From Oceanospirillum maris DSM 6286 (GTDB lineage: Bacteria > Pseudomonadota > Gammaproteobacteria > Pseudomonadales > Halomonadaceae): a stretch of DNA of 64,000 nt. The notes below the pieces were generated by a model. That model searched no databases and was not told where the DNA came from. It worked only from the letters and a program-made list of their open reading frames with translations. Position numbers and translations under genes: made by a program. Each line of letters begins with the position of its first letter. Positions within the stretch are counted from its first letter, which is position 1. Of the stretch, positions 9,005 to 16,829 are shown piece by piece. The stretch is from the NCBI RefSeq assembly GCF_000422865.1, contig NZ_AUGW01000003.1, positions 271,837-335,836 on the forward strand. Direction: 5' to 3'.

Positions 9005-10195
9005 ATGTTTCACCGTTTTATATTACGTAAACCATTCCTGCGCCTATCGACTCTGGCAGCAACCTGCCTAGGGGTTAGTTTAGGCTACAGCTCAGCGCTA
9101 CAGGCGAATCAGGGCAGCACACCGCAAGCTAAACCATCATTTAATTACGATGCGTATACCCGCTCAGTAGAGCAGGTGCAACTTCAAGAGATGAAGGCCT
9201 TAATTCAAGACAGTAAAGCCTTAAATACACTAACCACCGCAGCATGTCATGCCGAGGCTCGGGCTAATCATGAGCCATTAAGCCAATGGCCCGCGTTACC
9301 ATCATTGCAAAAAAAATGGTTAGACACGACAGAGCAATGGCAGCGTTTGCAGGTATTTCCTCTAGGGCCAAATAACGATGTTACGGTGCGCCTCAACATC
9401 AGCTTTTGGCCTGATAAGAAAAACCTCGTAGAACGTAAGGCCCGAGGTTTACTGCAACAAGGGGAGTCAGCCGAGTTAAAACAAGGAGGTATTGCCCTTC
9501 AAGGCTTAACCGCCAGTGAATATCTCTTGTTTGATCCTAAGCACCTTAAAACATCCACACCATCCGCCACCTGCCACTTGCTGACTCAAATCACACATCA
9601 AAGTGAAGAGAACGCCAACGCCCTTTTAACACGCTGGAAAAAAAGTGACTTTTTAGTGGATTGGCATGATGCGGCCCTTGGTAACGAAACCTTTGCCAGC
9701 ACCACTCAAGCGACAGGTTATTTGCTATCTAGCTTAGCGGAGACCTTAGAGTCCATCGCTAAAAATAAGATCTACAAGCCTTTTCGCCTTAACGACGAAA
9801 AAGCCTTACCTAACCCTTATCTGGCCGAAAACTGGCGCAGCAATCAAAGCCTACAGAATTTAGTCACCAATTTTGATCAAATCAGCCACTATTATCTAGG
9901 CTTAACGGTCTCTCAACCTTCAGAGAAAAAAACCGTTACGGTAAATGGCCCAGACCAGCTCTTGCGTCACCTAGGCTTCGCTGAAGAGGCCGATGCGATT
10001 GTGGCGCAGCTCGATAATAGTCAGCAGACACTTAACCAACTGGTTGTTCTCGGCTCAAGTGCTTACCTATCACAAGAAGGCAAAACTCTTGCTAACCAGT
10101 TACACCAGAATATCAAGCAATTAGAGCAAGCACTAAGAAAGCCGCTCCCACATTTCAATCTAACCCAGCGCTTTAATTCTGCTGATGGTGACTAG
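9005..10195 (+). CDS. Second imelysin-family protein
   Basis: A 396-residue exported protein with an N-terminal signal peptide (basic RKPFLRLS, hydrophobic core, cleavage likely after LQA). The body is helical and diverged, resembling the second imelysin-like member found after DHO genes; the first imelysin's GxHxxE is replaced here by a weaker ASEYLLFD region near residue 173, so any metal site is altered. The ATG follows the upstream stop directly and GGAG lies within the previous gene's last codons, which implies translational coupling. A cell-envelope iron role is inferred from context only. Confidence 0.75.
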   Translation: MFHRFILRKPFLRLSTLAATCLGVSLGYSSALQANQGSTPQAKPSFNYDAYTRSVEQVQLQEMKALIQDSKALNTLTTAACHAEARANHEPLSQWPALPSLQKKWLDTTEQWQRLQVFPLGPNNDVTVRLNISFWPDKKNLVERKARGLLQQGESAELKQGGIALQGLTASEYLLFDPKHLKTSTPSATCHLLTQITHQSEENANALLTRWKKSDFLVDWHDAALGNETFASTTQATGYLLSSLAETLESIAKNKIYKPFRLNDEKALPNPYLAENWRSNQSLQNLVTNFDQISHYYLGLTVSQPSEKKTVTVNGPDQLLRHLGFAEEADAIVAQLDNSQQTLNQLVVLGSSAYLSQEGKTLANQLHQNIKQLEQALRKPLPHFNLTQRFNSADGD

Positions 10196-10196
10196 C

Positions 10197-11369
10197 ATGA
10201 AGTCGTCTCACCGTAATAGCCATGCACCAAATATCGATCGGCGACGCTTGTTGCAAGGTTTAGGCTCTAGCTTACTGATGGGAACTATGGCACCGGCGTG
10301 GGCAACGCAAGCTTTAGTCGTCCCACCGCAAGCCGCTAAAAACGAAGGACTGCACCTTGCCAGCAGCATAAAAAATGATGCCAATGGCTATCAGTTACTC
10401 CGCTTTACAGGCTCTGAGCCAAAAACACAAACCAGCGGCTGGCGCGGGCATCAAGCCGTTGCCTCCTCTAATGGTCGTTTTTTAGTCTCTGTCGCCCGTA
10501 GGCCAGATACGCAACTGTTAATAGAAGACCTCAAAGCCGGTAGTCATTATTTTGTGGATGCCGATGATGAGCGGCATTTTTATGGTCACGGCCTTTTTAC
10601 ACCGGATAATCGCTGGTTTTATGCACCAGAGAATGACTACGAAAATGTACGCGGTGTTATCGGCAAATACGATGTACAAAACCACTTTAAGAAGGTCTCA
10701 GAATGGGACAGCCAAGGCGTTGGCCCTCACCAAATTGCCTTCTTACCGCAACAGGGAGAGGAAAAGCACCCTGTGATGGTTGTTGCTAATGGCGGGATTG
10801 AAACCCACCCTGATTATCCTCGTATCAAGCTCAACCCTGAAACCATGCAGCCTAATATCAGCTATCTGGACAGTAACGGCCAGCTGTTGGATCAGGTTGA
10901 GCCACCCCACCATCAACTGTCATTACGCCATCTGGATATCTCATCAGACGGTCAGGTCTGGACTGGGGCGCAATACCAAGGGGAAATATTTGAAAGCCCC
11001 AACTTGGTATACAGCCATCGCCTAGGGGAAAACAGCTTAACAGCGGTGAAAGCGGACGATACCTTATGGCCGCAGCTAAAAGGCTATATCGCCAGCGTTA
11101 GCTGTCACCCAAATCACGATACGGTTTGCATTACCGCCCCAAGAGATAATCTTATTACCTTTTGGCGGCGTTCTACAGGGCAGCTTATTGCCCAGCAAAC
11201 CTTGGCAGATTGTGCGGGAGTTTGCGCCCACCCCAGTCTACCGTTATTTTATGTGAGTAGCGGCTCTGGCGATTTGGCTGCGTTTAATGCCCAGTCAGGG
11301 GAAAAACATTGGCAGCAGCACTTTGCCGGTATCCACTGGGATAATCATTTAACGTGGACAGTCTCTTGA
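10197..11369 (+). CDS. DUF1513 protein, Tat-exported, beta-propeller-like
   Basis: A 390-residue protein of the DUF1513 family (PF07433), the usual last member of imelysin/DHO clusters. The N-terminus has a twin-arginine signal (DRRRLLQGL then a hydrophobic stretch and APAWA), so it is exported folded, perhaps with a cofactor. Repeated DG/DNR and HP turns suggest a seven-bladed propeller. I prefer ATG 10197, one base after the previous stop and preceded by GGTGA, to the overlapping ATG at 10185. The stop TGA at 11367-11369 lies in the TTGAC at the edge of a transposon end, so the natural C-terminus may have been changed by that insertion. Confidence 0.85.
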   Translation: MKSSHRNSHAPNIDRRRLLQGLGSSLLMGTMAPAWATQALVVPPQAAKNEGLHLASSIKNDANGYQLLRFTGSEPKTQTSGWRGHQAVASSNGRFLVSVARRPDTQLLIEDLKAGSHYFVDADDERHFYGHGLFTPDNRWFYAPENDYENVRGVIGKYDVQNHFKKVSEWDSQGVGPHQIAFLPQQGEEKHPVMVVANGGIETHPDYPRIKLNPETMQPNISYLDSNGQLLDQVEPPHHQLSLRHLDISSDGQVWTGAQYQGEIFESPNLVYSHRLGENSLTAVKADDTLWPQLKGYIASVSCHPNHDTVCITAPRDNLITFWRRSTGQLIAQQTLADCAGVCAHPSLPLFYVSSGSGDLAAFNAQSGEKHWQQHFAGIHWDNHLTWTVS

Positions 11370-11428
11370 CATCCTCCCCGTCCTAAAGGGCGGGGATTCC
11401 TACAGCTAGACGGCCATGCCCGACCTCC
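11366..11428 (-). mobile_element. Solo right end of an IS200/IS605-type tnpB element
   Basis: Read on the minus strand it encodes VGHGRLAVGIP followed by a stop, then a GGGCGGGG-type hairpin and GAGGATGTCAA. The tnpB at the right edge of this window ends with VGHGRLGVGIP and the same GAGGATGTCAA terminus, so this is a remnant of the same subfamily: the last codons of tnpB plus its right end, which in such elements is the scaffold of the guide RNA. No further tnpB sequence precedes it up to 11545. Confidence 0.85.
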
Positions 11429-11544
11429 GGTTATTACTCTCCGTGTTTTACTAGTGAATAACCTGACCTATACCTCTATACTGTTGCCCTAAAAACATCT
11501 CTCTATCACATCCAGTAACCCATAAAATATCAAGTGAGCCCAAT

Positions 11545-11751
11545 ATGACCCGCGCAAAGAAAACCCGCTCGCTGAAAGGCAAAGCCAATATTCGCACCGG
11601 TAAAAAAGAAGATTTTAAAAAGTGGCGTGAAGAGCAAGCATTGACAGGCAGCAGCCCAAAAACAGCAACTCAAAAGAAAAAAGCAAAGCAACGCAAAGAG
11701 CAAGCGGCTAAAAAACTGGCTCGAACCGGTGTAAAAAAAGCAGAAAGCTAA
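11545..11751 (+). CDS. Small Lys-rich protein of unknown function
   Basis: 68 residues, about a third Lys or Arg, starting MTRAKKTRSLKGK and ending with a KKKAKQRKEQAAKKLAR helix. No known domain is recognised; such proteins often bind RNA, DNA or ribosomes, but that is a guess. AGTGAG precedes the ATG. It stands 86 bp before xthA on the same strand and may share a transcript. Three diverged AGCTAAG-type repeats follow its stop (11747-11777). Confidence 0.6.
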   Translation: MTRAKKTRSLKGKANIRTGKKEDFKKWREEQALTGSSPKTATQKKKAKQRKEQAAKKLARTGVKKAES

Positions 11752-11837
11752 GCAAAGAAGCTAAGTAAGGAACTAAGCGAAAAAGGCTCAGCAGCCGCTT
11801 ATTTTTCAATTTTAAACTTAAGCATAGGATACCCACG

Positions 11838-12653
11838 GTGAAAATCGTCAGCTTCAATATCAACGGCCTAAGAGCGCGCTTGCATCAAATTCAGGCAGTG
11901 ATCGACCAGCTACAACCGGATGTTATCGGCCTTCAAGAGATTAAGGTACATGACGATGCCTTTCCTTTAGCCGATATTGAAGCCACAGGCTACCATGTTG
12001 AGTTTTTCGGCCAGAAAAGCCATTACGGTGTTGCGTTGATGTCCAAGAAGAAGCCGTTGTCTGTACAGAAAGGCTTTCCCAGTGATAAAGACGATGCTCA
12101 ACGCCGTATGATCACAGCCGATTATGAAGCTGCCGACGGCTCTATCGTGACCGTCATGAACGGTTACTTCCCGCAAGGTGAAAATATTAGCCATGAAATA
12201 AAATATCCCGCTAAACGTAAGTTTTATGCAGACTTGCAAAACATGCTGGAAGGCCAATACAGCAATGATCAACAGATCGTTGTGATGGGGGATTTTAATA
12301 TTTCCTCCACCGACCTTGATATCGGTATTGGCGAACAAAACGCCAAACGCTGGCTGCGTACGGGTAAAACCAGCTTTCAGCCGGAAGAGCGGGAATGGTT
12401 TAATCGCTTGCTTAGCTGGGGATTAGTCGATAGTTATCGGGTACAAAACCCCGAAGAAAACAACACCTTTAGTTGGTTTGATTATCGCAGCAAAGGGTTT
12501 AATGATGAGCCTAAGCGCGGCCTTCGTATCGACACCTTACTGGTGACAGAAAACCTAATGGCGAAATGTAACGCAACGGGCATTGATTACGATATCCGCG
12601 CAATGGAAAAACCATCGGATCACTGTCCTGTTTGGGGCGAGTTTACGCTCTAA
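11838..12653 (+). CDS. xthA: Exodeoxyribonuclease III
   Basis: AP endonuclease and 3'-5' exonuclease of base-excision repair, 271 residues against 268 in E. coli. Catalytic signatures are visible: LQEIKV with the metal-binding Glu near residue 34, [13 protein letters not shown] with the Asp/Asn pair near 153, and [10 protein letters not shown] with the catalytic His at the C-terminus. It begins with GTG (11838) after AGGATA; no competing ATG fits. A strong bidirectional terminator follows. Confidence 0.95.
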   Translation: MKIVSFNINGLRARLHQIQAVIDQLQPDVIGLQEIKVHDDAFPLADIEATGYHVEFFGQKSHYGVALMSKKKPLSVQKGFPSDKDDAQRRMITADYEAADGSIVTVMNGYFPQGENISHEIKYPAKRKFYADLQNMLEGQYSNDQQIVVMGDFNISSTDLDIGIGEQNAKRWLRTGKTSFQPEEREWFNRLLSWGLVDSYRVQNPEENNTFSWFDYRSKGFNDEPKRGLRIDTLLVTENLMAKCNATGIDYDIRAMEKPSDHCPVWGEFTL

Positions 12654-12692
12654 CAGCATCTTTATGCTCTAAACAGATCAACCCGTTAGAAT

Positions 12693-12730
12693 AAAAAATG
12701 CCCCACAGGTAAGACCTGTGAGGCATTTTT
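12693..12730. terminator. Bidirectional intrinsic terminator between xthA and etfA
   Basis: AAAAAATGCC, one mismatch, CACAGGT / ACCTGTG, one mismatch, GGCATTTTT with loop AAG. It serves the convergent xthA (plus) and etfBA (minus) transcripts. Confidence 0.9.
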
Positions 12731-12831
12731 ACGTTCTGGCTGTCCGCAAAGATGAAGAACAGCCTGCGATTGAACGCTTTTCAGCTATTTGGAAACTAAA
12801 GCCCAATCTAGTTTATCACCAGAATAAGAAC

Positions 12832-13758
12832 TTACAGCTTACCTTCTAGCTCAGGCAGTGCGCTGAACAGATCAGCAACTAGACCGTAATCAGCTACCTG
12901 GAAGATCGGCGCTTCTTCATCTTTATTGATGGCAACGATCACTTTTGAATCTTTCATGCCAGCCAAGTGCTGGATCGCACCAGAGATACCAACCGCAATA
13001 TACAGATCAGGCGCTACAATCTTACCTGTTTGACCAACCTGCATATCGTTAGGAACAAAGCCCGCATCAACCGCTGCACGGGATGCACCAACAGCAGCAC
13101 CCAGCTTATCAGCAACTTTGTTCAACAGTTCAAAGTTCTCACCATTGCCCATACCGCGACCACCGGAGATAACGACTTTAGCGGCCGTTAATTCAGGACG
13201 ATCCGACTTAGCAAGCTCTGCGCTAACAAAAGCAGATTTCTCAGCATTCTGGGTATTATCCAGCGCTTCAATCGCCGCAGAACCATCAGCAGCAACAGCA
13301 TCAAAGCCTGTGCCACGAACAGTGATTACTTTGATCGCATCATCAGACTGAACCGTTGCAATCGCGTTACCTGCGTAGATAGGACGCTTAAAGGTATCAG
13401 CAGACTCTACTGTGATGATGTCAGAGATCTGAGCCACATCCAGTAGCGCTGCAACACGCGGCATAATATTTTTGCCGTTAGACGTTGCTGGTGCAAGAAT
13501 ATGCGTAAAATCTTTACCAAGGTCAGCAACCAGCAGAGATACGTTTTCAGCCAGCAGGTGCTCATAAGCAACGTTGTCAGCGACAACAACTTTGGATACA
13601 CCATTCAGTTTTGCAGCTTCTTCTGCCGCTGTACCACAGTTGCTACCGGCAACCAGAACAGTAATATCACCACCAATTTGCTGTGCAGCAGTAACAGTGT
13701 TTGCCGTTGCGCCAAACAAAGCAGCATTATTATGGTCAGCTAGGACTAAGATACTCAT
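12832..13758 (-). CDS. etfA: Electron transfer flavoprotein alpha subunit
   Basis: FAD-binding alpha subunit of ETF, which collects electrons from acyl-CoA dehydrogenases and other flavin dehydrogenases. 308 residues is the usual size. The C-terminal FAD domain is clear ([51 protein letters not shown] in pieces, near residues 196-270). AAGGTG lies before the ATG, 2 bp after the etfB stop, so the two are cotranscribed. Confidence 0.95.
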   Translation of the reverse strand: MSILVLADHNNAALFGATANTVTAAQQIGGDITVLVAGSNCGTAAEEAAKLNGVSKVVVADNVAYEHLLAENVSLLVADLGKDFTHILAPATSNGKNIMPRVAALLDVAQISDIITVESADTFKRPIYAGNAIATVQSDDAIKVITVRGTGFDAVAADGSAAIEALDNTQNAEKSAFVSAELAKSDRPELTAAKVVISGGRGMGNGENFELLNKVADKLGAAVGASRAAVDAGFVPNDMQVGQTGKIVAPDLYIAVGISGAIQHLAGMKDSKVIVAINKDEEAPIFQVADYGLVADLFSALPELEGKL

Positions 13759-13760
13759 GA

Positions 13761-14510
13761 TCAGATCACCTTCGCTTCGTTTTTCAGTTTTTCTACCAGC
13801 TCATCTACGCTGCCCACCTTGATGCCCGCACTACGTTCTGCTGGTGGCTCAACTTTCAGAGTTTTCACTTTAGAAGCAATATCAACACCTAAATCAGCTG
13901 GAGTTTTAACATCCAGAGGTTTACGTTTAGCTTTCATGATGTTTGGTAGAGAGGCATAACGTGGCTCGTTCAGACGCAAGTCTGTGGTCACGATAGCAGG
14001 CAAGTTCAATGCCACGGTTTGCAGACCGCCATCAATCTCACGGGTGACATTAACTGTTTCGCCATCAACGGCCACTTCAGAGGCAAATGTGCCTTGAGGC
14101 ATACCCGTCAATGCACCTAACATTTGACCGGTTTGGTTGTTGTCAGAGTCGATGGACTGCTTGCCTAGAACAACCAGACCTGGCTGCTCTTCTTCAACCA
14201 GTTTCGATAGAATCTTGGCAACACCCAGAGAATCTACTTTTTCAGCAGTCTCTACTAGAATTGCACGATCAGCGCCCAGCGCTAGGGCAGTACGCAACTG
14301 CTCTTGTGCTTCTTTAGGCCCTACAGATACCACAACAATCTCAGTTGCAACACCTTTCTCTTTCAGACGAACCGCTTCTTCCACTGCGATTTCGCAGAAC
14401 GGATTCATCGCCATTTTCACATTGGTCAGATCAACGTCAGAGTTGTCCGCTTTAACACGAATTTTGACGTTGTAGTCAATGACTCGTTTGACAGCAACTA
14501 ATACCTTCAT
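13761..14510 (-). CDS. etfB: Electron transfer flavoprotein beta subunit
   Basis: The AMP-binding partner of EtfA, 249 residues. Recognised by [14 protein letters not shown], the [16 protein letters not shown] recognition-loop region and [23 protein letters not shown] stands before the ATG. It is first in the minus-strand etfB-etfA operon, divergent from the ETF-QO gene across a shared control region holding two palindromic operators. Confidence 0.95.
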   Translation of the reverse strand: MKVLVAVKRVIDYNVKIRVKADNSDVDLTNVKMAMNPFCEIAVEEAVRLKEKGVATEIVVVSVGPKEAQEQLRTALALGADRAILVETAEKVDSLGVAKILSKLVEEEQPGLVVLGKQSIDSDNNQTGQMLGALTGMPQGTFASEVAVDGETVNVTREIDGGLQTVALNLPAIVTTDLRLNEPRYASLPNIMKAKRKPLDVKTPADLGVDIASKVKTLKVEPPAERSAGIKVGSVDELVEKLKNEAKVI

Positions 14511-14701
14511 AGATTCCTCGTTCTTTGTTCTTCGATAACTGTAACGTGACGAGCTTTAGTTGGTAGGCACTTAGTTTCAATAAGCTTAAAAAAGCACCTA
14601 CCACATCTTTGTGGTAATTCAGGTCAGATCATAGAGATTGCAATATTTTCTGCTCTATATATCTGCTACCAACCAGCTACCTGCATTACCAGAATTCGTT
14701 T

Positions 14702-14715
14702 CAAACGAGCGTTTG
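14702..14715. promoter_or_regulatory. PsrA/TetR-type operator candidate, etfB side
   Basis: CAAACGAGCGTTTG is a perfect 14-bp palindrome. It fits the pattern (G/C)AAAC-N2-4-GTTT(G/C) known for the Pseudomonas fatty-acid sensor PsrA, which is reported to act on etf genes there. It lies 192 bp before etfB. Confidence 0.55.
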
Positions 14716-14917
14716 CTGCGCTCGCAATCTCATAATGACTATTTTTTACGTTTAGGTCAAATCCCTTTCTAAACTGACTGGTCACAATTTTACCGTTATA
14801 CTTGCTGCGCCGCATTAAACACTTGGTCTGAATCTTCTGATGTTTATTCGAGTTTTACTCAACCTTTCATATTCAGCGTAATACGTGACTTGTACTAAAA
14901 TAAGGGTTGACCAGAAG

Positions 14918-14931
14918 CAAACGTCCGTTTT
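14918..14931. promoter_or_regulatory. PsrA/TetR-type operator candidate, ETF-QO side
   Basis: CAAACGTCCGTTTT, a near-copy of the 14702 palindrome (AAACG-2-CGTTT core identical), 121 bp before the ETF-QO start. The rest of 14511-15051 (541 bp) is a non-coding divergent control region in which I could not place -35/-10 boxes with confidence. Confidence 0.5.
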
Positions 14932-15051
14932 AAATGAAACCATAAAATAATTACATGCGCCCTACGGTTCTAGCCTGTTCATTAAACTTAAGATGCAATA
15001 AGGCAATATACAGAACCCGAAAGTCGCAATATGCTGTTTGAGGAGTGTATC

Positions 15052-16704
15052 GTGGAAAGAGAAGCGATGGAGTTCGACGTCGTAATCATTGGCGCAGGCC
15101 CAGCAGGCCTTTCAGCTGCTATTCGTTTAATGCAACAAGCGAATGAGGCGAGTCAAGAATTAACGGTTTGTGTCGTTGAAAAAGGTTCTGAGGTTGGTGC
15201 TCACATCCTGTCTGGTGCGGTTATTGAGCCTACGGCTTTAAATGAGCTTATCCCTGACTGGAAAGAAAAAGGCGCGCCACTTTTAACGGCAGTGACCAAA
15301 GATCAGGTCGTTATGCTGAAAGATGCCGTCGGTAGCAATACTTTCCCGAATGCGATTGTGCCAAAAAATATGCACAATGACGGTAACTACGTTGCCTCTC
15401 TAGGTAATGTCTGCCGCTGGCTAGCCACGCAAGCAGAAGAACTAGGCGTTGAAGTTTTCCCTGGTTTTGCCGCCGCTGAACTGCTGATTGAAGACGGTGT
15501 TGTGAAAGGGGTTATCACCGGCGACATGGGTGTGGCAGAAGATGGCAGTGAAAAACCAGGCATGTATATGCCCGGCATGGAGCTGCGCGCTAAATATACA
15601 ATCGTCTCTGAAGGTAGCCGTGGACATCTAGGCAAGCAGCTCATCAGCCAGTTCAAACTGGATGAAGGCAAAGACCCTCAGCATTACGGCATCGGTATTA
15701 AAGAGCTATGGGATATTGATCCCGCCAAACATCAACCAGGCCTTGTTGTCCACGGTTCTGGTTGGCCTTTGACTGAAAATGGCGCAAACGGTGGTTTCTT
15801 CCTGTATCACGCAGAAGATAACCAAGTTGTTGTTGGTCTAATCACCGACTTAAACTACGACAATCCGCTTCTCAGCCCGTTTGATGAATTCCAACGCATG
15901 AAGCACCACCCAGAGCTGAAACAGTATCTTGAAGGTGGCAAGCGTGTATCTTATGGTGCCAGAGCGATTACTAAAGGCGGCTATAACTGTCTGCCTAAAA
16001 TGACCTTTCCCGGCGGCATTGTAATCGGTTGTGATGCAGGCACCCTGAACTTCTCTAAGATCAAGGGTACCCACACGGCCATGAAATCCGGCATGATTGC
16101 CGCAGAAAGCATTTTTGAAGCGATCAAAGGTGGCGATGAAGGCGGTCAAGATCTAACGGCCTATACCACCGCTTGGGAGCAGTCTTGGGCGTTTAAAGAG
16201 TTGTACGCAACCCGTAATTTTGGCCCAGCAATGCATAAGTTTGGCCCGATGATGGGTGGTGCCTTCAACTTTATCGACCAGAATATTTTCAGTATTCCAG
16301 TAACACTCCATGACACCCATGAAGATTACGCCATGCTGAAACCTGCGGCAGACTTCCAGCCGATTAACTATCCAAAACCAGATGGTGTTCTGAGTTTCGA
16401 CAAGCTGTCCTCTGTGTTCCTATCGAACACCAACCACGAAGAAGATCAGCCGTGTCACCTTAAACTGGCGGATGAAACTATACCGTTGCGGGTCAATCTA
16501 CCAAAATGGGCTGAACCGGCTCAACGCTTCTGCCCAGCGGGGGTTTATGAAGTGGTGAAAGATGATCAAACCGGTGAGGATCGTTTCCAAATTAATTCAC
16601 AGAACTGCGTCCACTGCAAAACCTGTGATATTAAAGACCCATCCCAAAATATCACTTGGGTAACGCCTGAAGGTGCGGGCGGCCCGAACTACCCTAATAT
16701 GTAG
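15052..16704 (+). CDS. Electron transfer flavoprotein-ubiquinone oxidoreductase
   Basis: Inner-membrane-associated enzyme passing electrons from ETF to ubiquinone; 550 residues. The N-terminus has the FAD dinucleotide fold (FDVVIIGAGPAGLSAA), and the C-terminus a 4Fe-4S ferredoxin-like motif (QNCVHCKTCDIKDP). I chose GTG 15052 because GGAG precedes it at the right distance; the in-frame ATG at 15031 lies before that ribosome binding site. Divergent from etfBA, so all three parts of the pathway are together and probably coregulated for fatty-acid oxidation. Confidence 0.93.
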   Translation: MEREAMEFDVVIIGAGPAGLSAAIRLMQQANEASQELTVCVVEKGSEVGAHILSGAVIEPTALNELIPDWKEKGAPLLTAVTKDQVVMLKDAVGSNTFPNAIVPKNMHNDGNYVASLGNVCRWLATQAEELGVEVFPGFAAAELLIEDGVVKGVITGDMGVAEDGSEKPGMYMPGMELRAKYTIVSEGSRGHLGKQLISQFKLDEGKDPQHYGIGIKELWDIDPAKHQPGLVVHGSGWPLTENGANGGFFLYHAEDNQVVVGLITDLNYDNPLLSPFDEFQRMKHHPELKQYLEGGKRVSYGARAITKGGYNCLPKMTFPGGIVIGCDAGTLNFSKIKGTHTAMKSGMIAAESIFEAIKGGDEGGQDLTAYTTAWEQSWAFKELYATRNFGPAMHKFGPMMGGAFNFIDQNIFSIPVTLHDTHEDYAMLKPAADFQPINYPKPDGVLSFDKLSSVFLSNTNHEEDQPCHLKLADETIPLRVNLPKWAEPAQRFCPAGVYEVVKDDQTGEDRFQINSQNCVHCKTCDIKDPSQNITWVTPEGAGGPNYPNM

Positions 16705-16722
16705 ACGCTCGACGAATAGCCC

Positions 16723-16769
16723 ACAGCCCGCTATCTGTAGCATGACAAGTGCTATGGATAACAGGCTGT
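16723..16769. terminator. Imperfect hairpin between convergent ETF-QO and helicase genes
   Basis: ACAGCC...TATC..TAGCA pairs with TGCTA..GATA...GGCTGT through small internal loops. There is no long T run, so Rho-independent action is uncertain, but position between convergent genes suits a transcription end. Confidence 0.4.
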
Positions 16770-16829
16770 GCAGGTTTCTTTGCTTCCGTGCACCTGCTTC
16801 TGTGAACCTAAGTAAGTTTCCAGCAAAAC

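Noticed and set aside
10185..10196. Overlapping ATG start for DUF1513
   Set aside because: It has no ribosome site, while ATG 10197 has GGTGA in front and follows the upstream stop.
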